Shown: positions 1 to 9,512 of the stretch, one piece after another
Position numbering within the stretch: the stretch's first letter is position 1
How the letters are laid out: every line of letters begins with the position of its first letter
Assembly: GCA_011526585.1 (NCBI GenBank)
Contig: WYBB01000196.1
Span: 1-39,139, forward strand
Origin: Deltaproteobacteria bacterium
GTDB lineage: Bacteria > Myxococcota_A > UBA9042 > PHBI01
DNA length: 39,139 bases
Direction: 5' to 3'
Notes under the pieces: model-generated
Told to the model about the DNA's origin: nothing
Seen by the model: only the letters and a program-made list of their open reading frames with translations
Database searches by the model: none
Program-made: the position numbers and the translations under genes

Positions 1-3000
1 GCGGTGGAGCTGAGCGCGGCGCAGGTGAGCTTGCCGGCGACGACCTGGGCGGTGCCGGAGAGCGCGAGCGTCGCGCCGTCGAGCGCGAGCTTGCCGTCGT
101 GCAGGGTGACCTCGAAGGTGTCGGCGGCGGCCGGGGTGGGGCTCCAGGGGCAGGTCTGGCCGGCCCCGGCGAAGCGCGCGCCGACGGTGAAGGCGACGCC
201 GCCGACGCTGGCCTTGGCCGAGCCGGACGACGCGAGCTCGACGCAGGCGAGCTTGCCGCCGAGCAGCGTGCCGCTACCGGAGAGGCGGAGGTCGACCCCG
301 CCGAGCGCGAGGCTGCCGTCGTGGAGCGTGAGGTCCATGCGCGCCAGGGCGGAGGTCGTGCTGCTGCCGTCCAGCCAGGGGCAGGTCGCGCCGGCGGCGG
401 TGTAGCGCGCGCCGGTCGCGAAGGTGATGCCGCCGACGTCGACGCTGGCGGCGCTCGAGAGCTCGGCGCAGGTGAGCTGGCCGGCCTCGATCCGCGCGGC
501 GCCGGAGAGCTCGAGCGTGCTGTTGGCGATCGTCAGGCGGCCGTTCCTGAGGGTGAGCTCGAGCGCCTGGGGCCCGGCCGGGCGGGTCGTGCCGTCGGCC
601 CAGGTGCAGGCGTGCCCGGTGCCGGCGTAGCGCGCGCCGGCGTCGAAGGAGACCCCCGCGAGGGCGATCGGCGCGGCGCCGACGGCGTCGAGCTCGGCGC
701 AGGCGACCTGGCCGCCGAAGATCCGGCCGCTGCCGGCGAGGTTCAGGGTGGCGCCGCCGACGCTCAGCTGGCCGTTCTGGAGGCCCAGGAGGAGCTCGTT
801 GCTCGTCGGATCGGAGGTCGTGCCGTCCTTCCATTCGCAGTGCGCGCCGGCCATGGCGAGGCGCACGCTGGCGTCGAAGGAGACGCCGCCGAGCGCGACC
901 GAGGCGCCGCCGGCGGCCTCGAGCTCGGCGCAGGTGAGGCGGCCGCCAGCGACCTCGGCGGTGCCGGCGAGGCTCAGCGTCGTCGGACCGAGCGCGAGGC
1001 GGCCGTCGTCGAGGGTGAGCACGAAGGTGTCGACCAGGGGGGCCGGGTTGGTGCCGCAGGTCGCGCCGGCCTTGGCGTAGCGGCCGCCGAGCGTGAAGCT
1101 CACGCCGCCGAAACCGGCGGTGGCCCCGCTCGTCGAGCGCAGCTCGGCGCAGGTCAGCGCGCCGCCGGCCAACGTCGCCGAGCCCTCGAGCAGGACGCTC
1201 ACGCCGCCGACGTCGAGCGCGCCCTTGCCGAGCGTGAGCTCGAGGGTGTTCGCCGCGCCGTCGGACCAGCCGCAGCTCTGCCCGGCCGCGGCGTAGCGCG
1301 CGCCGGCCTCGAAGGCGATCCCGCCGAGCGAGAGGCCGGCCCCGCCGCCGACCTCGAAGGATGCGCAGGTGAGCTTGTTGCCGGCGATCTCGCCCGTGCC
1401 CGAGAGCGTGACCTGGGCCGGGCCGACGGCGACCTTGCCCTCCTTCAGGGTGAGCACGAGCGTGCTGCTCGTCGCCGTGGTCGCGCTGCCGTCGCGCCAC
1501 GTGCAGGTGCGTCCCGCCGCCGCGAAGCGCGCCCCGGCGGCAAACGAGATCCCGCCGACCTGGAGGCCGGCGCCGCCGCCCGCGTCGAGCTCGGCACAGG
1601 TGAGGGCGCCGCCGCTGAGCGTCGCAGCGCCGGAGAGCTTGAGCGTGGCCGGGCCGACTGCGAGCGAGCCGTTCAGGAGCGCGAAGGTGAAGGTGTTGGC
1701 GGTCGCGGTGGTGCTCGTGCCGTCGGCCCACGCGCAAGTCGATCCCGCTTTGACGAAGCGCGCGCCGAGCTCGAACTCGACCCCGCCGACGTCGATCTGG
1801 CCGCTGGCGCCGAGCTCTGCGCAGGTCAGCGCGCTGCCCTCGATTCGGCCGGCGCCGCTCAACGTAAGCGCGCCGACCCCGTCGACCGTGACGCTGGCCC
1901 CGCCGAGCGTCACCTCGAAGGTGTTGACCGCGACCGCGCCGTCGGTCCACTCGCAGGTCGCGCCGGCCGCCGCGAAGCGCGCGCCGACGTCGAAGGTGAG
2001 CCCGCCGAGGCTCGCCTGCCCGGCGGCGGCGAACTGCACGCAGCTCACCCGGCCGGCGACGATCTCGCCCGAGCCGGTCAGCGCCACCCGCGTGGTGCCG
2101 ACGGTTATCGACGCCCCGCCGAGCGCCAGCTCGAGCCGGTCGGCGCTCGCGTCGGACCAGCCGCAGCTCGAGCCGGCGGCGGCGAAGCGCGCGCGCGCGT
2201 CGAAGCTCACGCCGCCGAAGGCCAGCGCCGCGTCGCTGTCGACCGCGAGGTCCGCGCAGGTCACCTTGCCGCCGGCGATCTCGGCCGCGCCCGAGAGGCT
2301 CAGCGTCACGCCGCCCGCGCTCACCGTGCCGTCGCGCAGGGTCAGCTCGAGCGTGTTCTCGGCGACGACCCCGTCGGTCCACGCGCACGCGTGCCCACCC
2401 GCCGCGAAGCGCGCGCCCGCATCGAAGCTGAGCCCGCCGACGCTCACGCTCGCCGCGCCGACCGCGTCGAGCTCCGCGCAGGCGACCGTCTTGCCGACCA
2501 GCGTCGCGGTGCCCGACAGCGTCAGGCTCTGCCCGCCGACCGCGAGCGTGCCGTTCTTCAACGCCAGCAGGAGCTTGCTCTGCGCCGCCGTCGTCTCCGA
2601 GCCGTCCGCCCACTGACACGTCTCACCCGAGGCCGCGTAGCGCGCGCCGAGATCGAAGGAGATCCCGCCGACCGCCGCCGAGGCCCCGCCCGCGGCAGCC
2701 AGCTCCGCGCAGGTCAGGCGCCCGCCGGCCACCTTGCCGGCCCCGCTCAACGCCAGGTTCGCGCTGCCGACCGAGAGGCGCCCGTCGCTCAGCGCGAGCT
2801 CGAAGGTGTTCACGGTCGCCGGCCCGCTCGTCCACGCGCAGCTGTGGCCGGCCGCGGCGAAGCGCCCGCTGACCGTGAACGCCAGCCCGCCGACCGGCGT
2901 CGCGCCCGCCGCGCTCGAGGTCAGGGTCGCGCACCCGAGCTTGCCGCCGCTGACCACGCCGCCGCCAGAGAGCCGCACCGACGCCCCGCCGACGTCGATC

Positions 3001-6000
3001 GCGCCGTCCCTCAAGAGGATCTCGAGCTTGTTGGCCGCCCCGTCGGACCAGCCGCAGGTCTCGCCCGCGGCCGCAAAGCGCGCGCCCGCGTCGAAGCTCA
3101 CCCCGCCGAACGCCACGTCCGCGCCGGCGGTCACGTCGAAGTCCGCGCAGCTCAGCTTGCCGCCCCCGATCTTCGCCGCCCCGCTCAGCCCGAGCCGCGC
3201 CCCGCCGGCCTCGACCGAGCCGTCCTCGAGCGTCAGCTCGAGCACGCTCTCGGCCCCATCGGACCAACCGCAGGCGTGCCCCGCGGCCGCGAAGCGCGCG
3301 CCCGCCGCGAAGCTCACCCCGCCGACGTCGAGCCGCGCCCCACCGCCCGCCTTGAGCGCCGCGCACGTGACCCCGCCCGCCGTGATCTCCGCCGAGCCCG
3401 ACAAGGTCAGCGTCGCCGGCCCGACCGTCAACTTGCCGTCGCGCAGCTCCAGGCTGAACGTGTCGACGCTCGCGCTCGTCGTCGTGCCGTCGAACCACTC
3501 GCAGGTCTCGCCGCCCGCGACGAAACGCGCCCCGCCCATGCCGAAGGACACGCCCGCGACGTCCATCTCCAGCCTCGCCGACGCCTCGAGCGACGCGCAC
3601 GCCAGCCGCCCGCCGCGCACGACCCCGAGCCCGGACAGCCCCAACGTCTGCCCGGCGACCGTCACGCTGCCCTCGCTCAGATACACGCTCAGCGTGTTCA
3701 CGCTCGCCGTGCCGCGCGTGCCGTCCGACCAGCCGCAGGTCGCGTTCGCCGCGACGAAGCGCCCGCCCACCTTGAAGGTCGTGCCGCCCAGCGCGATCGA
3801 GCCCGACGACTCGAGCTCGGCGCACGCGATCGCCCCGCCCTCGAGGCGCGCACTGCCCGCGAGCGTGAACGTGTTCTCGCCGATCGTCAGCGCGCCGTCC
3901 TCGAGCGTCAGCTCGAAGCGCTCGGTCTGCCCATCCGACCACCCACACGCCTCGCCCGCCGCCGCATAGCGCGCGCCCACCGCGAAGCTCACGCCGCCGA
4001 GGTCCACCCCGACGCTCGCCTGGCTCTCGAAGCTCGCGCACGCGAGCTTCCTGCCGGCGATCTCCGCGCTGCCGCTCAACGTCACCTCGGTCGGTCCGAC
4101 CGCGATCCGCCCGTCGTGCAGCGTCAGCTGGAGCCGCGCCTGGCCCCCGTCCGACCAGCCGCAGGTGCTGCCCTCGGCCGCGTAGCGCGCCCCGGCGGAG
4201 AAGTCGATCCCGCCGACGTCGATCGCCAGCGCCCCGAGCGCCTCCAACGACGCGCAGGTGATCGCGCCGCCGACGATCTCGCCCTCACCCGCCAGCGCGA
4301 GCGTCTGGCCGCCGACCGCCAGCGTGCCGTTCTTCAAGGTCGCCATGAAGACGTACTCGCCCTCCGCGCTCGTCTCGCTGCCGTCGAGCCAGGTGCAGGT
4401 CCGCCCCGCCGCCGTAAAGCGCCCGCCGACATCGAAGCTCACCCCCGCGAGCTCGCTCCCGCCGCCGCTCGCGTTCAGCTCGGCGCACGCCAACGCCCCG
4501 CCCTCGATCCGCCCGAGCCCGCTCATCGCGAACGGCCCTACGCTCAGCCCGAGCGTCAGCGCGAACGTGTCCTCGGACACCGCGGCCGCGCCCTCGCAGC
4601 TCGCCCCCGCCGCCGCATAGAACCCCGCGACCTCCACCTCGGCGCCCGCCAGCACCGGGCTCGTCCCCTCGGCCGAAAACGCGATGCACTGCACCGCGCC
4701 GCCCGCCACCTCGCCGCTGCCGCTCAAGGTCACGCGCGTGCCCGCCACCTCGACCGCGCCCTCCTCGAGCGTCAGCCGCAGCGTGTCCCGCTCCGCGCTC
4801 ACCCCGTCGCAGGTCGCGCCCGCGCCGATGAAGCGCCCCGCCCCGGAGAACGCGATGCCCCCGAACGCCAGGTCCGCCCCGGCCGCGATCGTCAGATCGG
4901 CGCAGCGCACCGCCCCGCCCGCCACCTCCGCCGCCCCCGAGAGCACGAGCTCCGCCCCCGCCACCGCGACGGCCCCTTCGTGCAGCGTCGCCTCCAGCGT
5001 GTCGGCGGCCGCCGGCCCGTCCATCCACGCGCACGTCGCCCCTTCGGCCGCGTAGCGCGCGCCCGCCGCGAAGCGCACCCCCGCGACCTCGAAGCTCGCC
5101 TGCCCGCCGGCTTTCAGCTCGACGCACGTCAGCTCGCCGCCCTCGAGCTCGCCCGTACCCGACAAGGTCAGCTCCGCCCCGCCGAGCGCGAGCCGCCCGT
5201 CCGTCAGCGCCGCCAGCAAGGTCGGCGCATCCGCGTTCGTCTCGGTGCCGTCGGCCCACGCGCAGGTCGCGCCCGCCGCCGCGTAGCGGATCCCGATGTC
5301 GAAGCGCGCCTCGCCGATCGCCAGCGCCACGTCCCCGTCCGCCCGCAGCTCCGCGCACCTCAGCGACCCGCCCTCGACGCGCCCGGCCCCCGCGAACGAA
5401 AACGTCGCGCCGCCGACGACCACCTCACCCGCCAGCGTGACCTCGAAGGTGTGCGCCGCCGCCGCCTCGTTCATCCACTCGCACTGCGCGCCCGCCATCG
5501 CGAAGCGCCCGCCGACCTCGAAGCTCGCCTCGCCGATCACCGCCAGCGCCCCGGTCGACCGCAGGCTCACGCACGCGACCTGCCCGGCCACGATCGCCGC
5601 CGCCCCCTCGAGCGTCACGGTCGCCCCCGCGACCTCGATCTCCCCTCCGCTCAGCGACAGCTCGAAGGTGCTCGTCGCTGCCACGTACGTCGCGCCGACC
5701 GTGAACGCCGCCGTGCTGCCCGGCAGCGACAATGCCGCCGCCCCGACCAGCCTCGCCGACTCGACCCCGCCCGCCGCGATCACCGCCGCGCCCGACAGCG
5801 ACACGACCTGATCGCCGACCTGCACGAGCCCGCGGTTCAGCGTCAGCTCCAGCTCGCCCGCCGACGCCCCCTCGCTCCACGGACACGTCTGCCCCGCCGC
5901 CGCGTAGCGCGCGCCGATCCCGAAGCTCACCCCGCCGATCGGCAGCGTCGCGCCCGCGCCCGCCTCCAGCTCCGCGCACGCCAGCGTGCCCCCGACCAGC

Positions 6001-6300
6001 GTCGCGTTCCCGGCCAGCGTCACCGTGACCGGCCCCGCCGTCAGCTCGCCTCCCGAGAGCGACGCCAGGAACTGGCTCTCGCCGCTCGTCGTCGTCGTGC
6101 CATCGCTCCACACACAGGTCCTGTCCGCCGCCGCGTAGCGGATCCCGACCTCGAACGACACCCCGCCGATCGTCGTCGACGCCGCGCTCGCCGTCTCGAG
6201 CTCCCCGCACGTCAGCGTGCCGCCCTCGATCTTCAGCGCCCCGCCGACCGTCAGCACCGCGCCCGCGACGCTCACCTCGCCGCCCGCCAGCTCGAGCGCC
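1..6300 (-). repeat. Cys-bearing tandem protein repeats (about 28 units of about 74 aa)
   Basis: The coding-strand motif for GGxLTCAEL recurs about every 220 bp, near 20, 244, 470, 700, 930, 1143, 1360, 1590, 1820, 2035, 2250, 2470, 2710, 2935, 3145, 3358, 3595, 3820, 4035, 4250, 4483, 4686, 4895, 5115, 5350, 5570, 5980 and 6205. Each unit carries one Cys in LTC(A/E)EL and a second about 31 residues later in GxTCxW. The unit near 5755 lacks both. Units are clearly related but diverged, not near-identical copies, so this is an old expansion. The spacing suggests one disulfide per unit, which is inference. Confidence 0.85.
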
Positions 6301-9300
6301 AGCCCGTCCGCCCGTGACCAGCTCACCGACGCCTCGCCCGCGAACTGGATCGGCCCCAGCTTCAGATCGTGGCCCGCCGAGAACAACGCCGACTCGACCT
6401 GCCCATCGGCGATCTCCACCGCGCCCGCCAGCGTCAGCTCCCCGAGCCCCGTCAGCGCGATCCTGCCACCGCTCAAGCCCAGGCTCAGCGAATGCCCGAC
6501 GCTGTTGCCGAGCTCGTCGCGCGTCACCTGATACGATGCCGTCGCCGCGCCCTCGAAGCTCAGCCCCGCGAACGAGACCTCCGCCCCCGCCGCGAAGCTC
6601 CCCGACTCGACCCGCCCCTCGATGACCGAGAGCGCCCCGGCCAGCGTCACCTCCTGCCCACCGGGCAACGCGACCTTGCCGTCCTCGAGCCCGATCGCCC
6701 AACTCCCGCCGCCCGACCACTCGGCGCTTATCGCGCCCCCGAAGCGCACCCCGGCCAGCGCGACCTCGCCCGCGCCCTCGAAGGTCGCGCTCGCCAAGGC
6801 CCCGTCTTCCAACACGATCTCACCCGCCAACCCGACCTCCCCGCCCTCGGGCAGGCCGACCACGCCGGCCGCCAGCGCCACCGTCAGCGTGTGCTCCTCG
6901 AAGCTCACGCCCGCCTCGCCCGAAAAGCCCACGCCGGCGATCACCAGATCGTTGCCCGCGCTCAGCTCCCCGCCGACGACCACGCCCTCGACGATCTCGA
7001 CCGCGCCCCCGACCGTCAGCTCCGGCCCGCCCGGCCCGAGCGCCCCGTCCATCAGCGTCACCGCGAAGCGTTCCTGCGACCAGCGCACCTCGATCCCGCC
7101 CTCGAACGTCACCCCGGCGAAGCTGACCGCGCCACCGCCCGCGCCGGCTACCGTCGCGTCGAGCACCGCCTCCTTCAAGCGGCCCCCGGCGACCTCCACC
7201 GCCCCCGCCAAGGTCAGCTCGACCCCGCCCGGCAGCGTCAGCTCGCCTCCCGAGAGCCCCAGCGCCCATGCCCCGTCGCTCAGGATGAGCCGCATCTCGC
7301 CCGCGAAGACCACGCCCCCGAGCGCCGCCCCGGCCCCGGCCGACAGCCTCGCCGCCACCACGCTCGTGCCGTCGAGCTCGAACGCCCCGCGCACCTCCAG
7401 CGGCCCGACGCCCTCGAAGCTCACCTCACCCTCGAACGCCAGCGACTCGTCCGCCCCGCTCATCGTCAGCGTGCCCGAAAACGACACCCCACGGATCACC
7501 AGCTCCGGCAGCGGCACCTCGAGCTTCAGGTTCGTCACGTCCGCGCCCTCGCCGCTGACGAAGGTGCTGACCTCGGCCCCTTCGAACGCGTACGCCACCC
7601 CGTCGAGCTCCAGGTCCCCGCTCAGCGTCGCCTTCGTGCCGCCGGCCCCGTCGCTCTCGACCGTCAGGGTCAGCCCCGTCAGCGGCAGCGAGGTCGCCGG
7701 CGGCCCGAGGTCCGGCGCCTCGCCGCTCATCCTCCACCCGCCGTCCTCCGTCGGCCCGCCCACCAGCGCGACCTCACCCAGACCCGGCAGCGACGCCACC
7801 GCCTCCATCGTCGGCGGCTCCCTGAGCGACCCGTCCTCGTTGAAGCACGCGACGATGTCGACCGCGCACACCACGTCCGGCACGCACTCCGGCAGGGCGT
7901 TGTCCGCCCCCTTCCAGCAGCCGTCCCCGAGCGGCTCGCTCAGCGCCACGTCCCCGAGGTCCCCGCCGAGCGAGACCCCGGTCGTGCCGAGCATCACCAC
8001 ACCGCTCACGCCTGGCCGCGACTCCGCCTGCCCGTCGCTCGCGACCACCTGGCACGCCAGCGCATCCCCCACCGCCGCAGGCGCCCCCGCCGCGTTGACC
8101 AGATCGGTCGCCGGCACCACGCTCCACGCCTCGCCGCTCGGGTTCAGGTGCCCCGCGACCGACCACGCAACCCTATACGAGATCGCGTCCCCCTGCGCAT
8201 CGACCGCCGGCACGAGCACCTCACACTGATACGTGTGCTCGGGCTGCCCGAAGCTCGGCGCGATCCCGACCCCCGGCGGCACCGGCGCCGAGTTGCCGTT
8301 CGCGTCCGCGATCACGAACGGCGTCGCCGCCACCGGCTCGCCCTCCTCCTCGCCGTCGTACGGCACCAGCGTGCACTCATAGACCGCCCCCGGCGCCGCC
8401 CCGGCCGGGTCGATCCGGCAGTCCCCGGCCTGCGCACCCACCGCGACCCCGTCGATCGCCCACTGACACACATCGGCCACCGGATCCGCCGCGTCGAGGT
8501 CCTCGCGCAGGTCACACGCGCAGCTCAGCGCGCCATCCGATCCGAGCCCGATCGACGCACCCCCCGGACACCCGGGCAGCGCATTCAACACGACGACCTG
8601 CGCCACGCCCGGCGGCGTCGTGCGCACGCCGTCGCTCACGACCGCCAGGACCCGCCACGTCTCACCCTTGGTGGTCGACGCGGCCTCGACCGTATCACCA
8701 TCGACCGCGACCGCCTCCGCCCCCCGAAACCACGACCACGTCACCACGAGCGGCCCCGCCGCCCCCTCGAGCCCGTAGTCCTCGACGCGCGCGACGAGGT
8801 CCTCGGACGTGACCGGATCGAGCGGCGCGATCTCGATCCGCGGCGCGCCCTCGTCCGCCAGCACCTCGATCATCAGGTACGCCTTCGCCTCGGCGCCCTC
8901 GCCGTCGACCGCGCGCAGGACCAGCAGGTGCTCTCCCAGCGCCAGCTCGCTCGCCGTCACCTCGACCACGCCATCGTCGCTCGGCGCGCCCTCGAAGAGC
9001 ACGCCCTGGATCGGCGAGGACCAGCGCACCTGCAGCTCCTCCGGCGCGGTGAGGTCATCGCTCACCCGCGCGCGCAGCACCACGCGCTCGCCCCACGACA
9101 ACGCCGTACCGTCCGCGGGCACTTCGATCGCGATGACCGGCGCGCTGTTGGCGGGCCCGCCGTCCTCGGGTGGCGAAGGCGTGTCGACGACGTCCTCCGG
9201 CGCGGGCGTATCGACGATCTCGAGCGCGTCGGCGTCGGCGTCCTCCGCATCCCCGTCGGCGTCTCGCGACGGGCCGTCGCCCTGGCCGCAGCTCGTGCTC

Positions 9301-9371
9301 GGCGCGGCGACGAACGACAGGAGGAACAGGGGGAGAGCCACGCGGCCGAGCTCGAGGCGAAGGCGTTTCAT
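1..9371 (-). CDS. Giant tandem-repeat lipoprotein, C-terminus beyond window
   Basis: The minus-strand frame starting with ATG at 9371-9369 reads without a stop to the left edge, giving at least 3123 codons. The N-terminus (MKRLRLELGRVALPLFLLSF) is a signal peptide, followed by a weak lipobox-like STSC at about residues 30-33 and an Asp/Ala-rich linker. Residues about 48-480 look like several Ig/PKD-type beta domains, with APVIAIEVP as the first strand. From about residue 550 the protein is tandem beta-rich units with the core pattern LTLxDGxLxVGG, LxLSGxAxIxGG, LTCAEL, GGVSFDxGARFAAAG, TCxWxDG. I recognise no named family. A secreted, outer-membrane-anchored surface or adhesin-like role is inference. 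Antisense frames are also open over kilobases because of codon bias and should not be annotated. No strong Shine-Dalgarno is visible. Confidence 0.85.
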   Translation of the reverse strand, partial: MKRLRLELGRVALPLFLLSFVAAPSTSCGQGDGPSRDADGDAEDADADALEIVDTPAPEDVVDTPSPPEDGGPANSAPVIAIEVPADGTALSWGERVVLRARVSDDLTAPEELQVRWSSPIQGVLFEGAPSDDGVVEVTASELALGEHLLVLRAVDGEGAEAKAYLMIEVLADEGAPRIEIAPLDPVTSEDLVARVEDYGLEGAAGPLVVTWSWFRGAEAVAVDGDTVEAASTTKGETWRVLAVVSDGVRTTPPGVAQVVVLNALPGCPGGASIGLGSDGALSCACDLREDLDAADPVADVCQWAIDGVAVGAQAGDCRIDPAGAAPGAVYECTLVPYDGEEEGEPVAATPFVIADANGNSAPVPPGVGIAPSFGQPEHTYQCEVLVPAVDAQGDAISYRVAWSVAGHLNPSGEAWSVVPATDLVNAAGAPAAVGDALACQVVASDGQAESRPGVSGVVMLGTTGVSLGGDLGDVALSEPLGDGCWKGADNALPECVPDVVCAVDIVACFNEDGSLREPPTMEAVASLPGLGEVALVGGPTEDGGWRMSGEAPDLGPPATSLPLTGLTLTVESDGAGGTKATLSGDLELDGVAYAFEGAEVSTFVSGEGADVTNLKLEVPLPELVIRGVSFSGTLTMSGADESLAFEGEVSFEGVGPLEVRGAFELDGTSVVAARLSAGAGAALGGVVFAGEMRLILSDGAWALGLSGGELTLPGGVELTLAGAVEVAGGRLKEAVLDATVAGAGGGAVSFAGVTFEGGIEVRWSQERFAVTLMDGALGPGGPELTVGGAVEIVEGVVVGGELSAGNDLVIAGVGFSGEAGVSFEEHTLTVALAAGVVGLPEGGEVGLAGEIVLEDGALASATFEGAGEVALAGVRFGGAISAEWSGGGSWAIGLEDGKVALPGGQEVTLAGALSVIEGRVESGSFAAGAEVSFAGLSFEGAATASYQVTRDELGNSVGHSLSLGLSGGRIALTGLGELTLAGAVEIADGQVESALFSAGHDLKLGPIQFAGEASVSWSRADGLALELAGGEVSVAGAVLTVGGALKIEGGTLTCGELETASAASTTIGGVSFEVGIRYAAADRTCVWSDGTTTTSGESQFLASLSGGELTAGPVTVTLAGNATLVGGTLACAELEAGAGATLPIGGVSFGIGARYAAAGQTCPWSEGASAGELELTLNRGLVQVGDQVVSLSGAAVIAAGGVESARLVGAAALSLPGSTAAFTVGATYVAATSTFELSLSGGEIEVAGATVTLEGAAAIVAGQVACVSLRSTGALAVIGEASFEVGGRFAMAGAQCEWMNEAAAAHTFEVTLAGEVVVGGATFSFAGAGRVEGGSLRCAELRADGDVALAIGEARFDIGIRYAAAGATCAWADGTETNADAPTLLAALTDGRLALGGAELTLSGTGELEGGELTCVELKAGGQASFEVAGVRFAAGARYAAEGATCAWMDGPAAADTLEATLHEGAVAVAGAELVLSGAAEVAGGAVRCADLTIAAGADLAFGGIAFSGAGRFIGAGATCDGVSAERDTLRLTLEEGAVEVAGTRVTLSGSGEVAGGAVQCIAFSAEGTSPVLAGAEVEVAGFYAAAGASCEGAAAVSEDTFALTLGLSVGPFAMSGLGRIEGGALACAELNASGGGSELAGVSFDVGGRFTAAGRTCTWLDGSETSAEGEYVFMATLKNGTLAVGGQTLALAGEGEIVGGAITCASLEALGALAIDVGGIDFSAGARYAAEGSTCGWSDGGQARLQLTLHDGRIAVGPTEVTLSGSAEIAGRKLACASFESQASVGVDLGGVSFAVGARYAAAGEACGWSDGQTERFELTLEDGALTIGENTFTLAGSARLEGGAIACAELESSGSIALGGTTFKVGGRFVAANATCGWSDGTRGTASVNTLSVYLSEGSVTVAGQTLGLSGLGVVRGGRLACASLEASARLEMDVAGVSFGMGGARFVAGGETCEWFDGTTTSASVDTFSLELRDGKLTVGPATLTLSGSAEITAGGVTCAALKAGGGARLDVGGVSFAAGARFAAAGHACGWSDGAESVLELTLEDGSVEAGGARLGLSGAAKIGGGKLSCADFDVTAGADVAFGGVSFDAGARFAAAGETCGWSDGAANKLEILLRDGAIDVGGASVRLSGGGVVSGGKLGCATLTSSAAGATPVGGLAFTVSGRFAAAGHSCAWTSGPATVNTFELALSDGRLSVGSANLALSGAGKVAGGRLTCAELAAAGGASAAVGGISFDLGARYAASGETCQWADGSETTAAQSKLLLALKNGTLAVGGQSLTLSGTATLVGKTVACAELDAVGAASVSVGGLSFDAGARFAAGGHACAWTDGVVAENTLELTLRDGTVSAGGVTLSLSGAAEIAGGKVTCADLAVDSDAALAFGGVSFDARARFAAAGSSCGWSDASADRLELALGGASITVGTTRVALTGSGEIVAGRVSCVQFAAAGQASLGGLTFDVGARFAAAGATCEWTDGAVAVNTFEVTLGGASVTVDGVGALTLSGAGRIEGSALTCAELGASGQIDVGGVEFELGARFVKAGSTCAWADGTSTTATANTFTFALLNGSLAVGPATLKLSGAATLSGGALTCAELDAGGGAGLQVGGISFAAGARFAAAGRTCTWRDGSATTATSSTLVLTLKEGKVAVGPAQVTLSGTGEIAGNKLTCASFEVGGGAGLSLGGIAFEAGARYAAAGQSCGWSDGAANTLELTLGKGALDVGGVSVLLEGSATLAGGALTCAELRSTSGATAGFGGVSFTLGGRYAKAGATCGTNPAPLVDTFVLTLDDGRLALGPTTLSLAGTAEVAGGRLTCAELEAAGGASVALGGVSFDASVRLAMAGAHCEWKDGTTSDPTSNELLLGLQNGQLSVGGATLNLAGSGRIFGGQVACAELDAVGAAPIALAGVSFDAGARYAGTGHACTWADGTTRPAGPQALELTLRNGRLTIANSTLELSGAARIEAGQLTCAELSSAASVDVGGITFATGARYTAAGATCPWLDGSSTTSALARMDLTLHDGSLALGGVDLRLSGSGTLLGGKLACVELASSGSAKASVGGVAFTVGARFAGAGQTCPWSPTPAAADTFEVTLHDGKLALDGATLALSGTAQVVAGKLTCAALSST
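6300..7720 (-). repeat. Cys-free tandem repeats of the same family
   Basis: These N-terminal units (about six) share the strand pattern of the downstream repeats, for example LTLAGAVEIADGQVESALFSAG and GGVxFxGxxxxxW, but carry Ser or Ala where later units have Cys. They lie between the Ig/PKD-like head and the Cys-bearing array, so the protein has two repeat zones. Confidence 0.7.
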
Positions 9372-9409
9372 AGGGTCCCACTGGCGTTGGGGATAGCGAC
9401 GGTCCGTCC

Positions 9410-9438
9410 ACACTAGCGGACCACGCCTCCCGGGCCAA
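9410..9438 (-). promoter_or_regulatory. Candidate sigma70-type promoter of the giant lipoprotein gene
   Basis: On the minus strand TTGGCC (9438-9433) and TAGTGT (9415-9410) are separated by 17 bases and lie about 40 bases upstream of the ATG at 9371. The match is partial, and high-GC organisms often deviate from the consensus. Confidence 0.3.
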
Positions 9439-9512
9439 TGGACATGTGTCGCACCCGCCCCCGACGATCGTCCTGGCACCTCCCCAGGCCAGGTCAGCCG
9501 CCGCGCGCCTGA

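Noticed and set aside
274..5358. Several minus-strand frames of 350-780 codons in the same region
   Set aside because: They are in another frame of the giant gene, Arg-rich, and only mirror its repeat periodicity.
1..6300. CRISPR-like array suggested by the regular ~220-bp periodicity
   Set aside because: Repeats are long, diverged, in frame and coding, with no short identical repeats separated by unique spacers.
99..6317. Very long plus-strand open frame (over 2000 codons) and other long plus-strand frames across the first 9.4 kb
   Set aside because: They are antisense to the giant repeat gene, are extremely Arg/Ala/Gly-rich, and lack signal peptides or domains. The minus-strand frame has a coherent start, signal and repeats.
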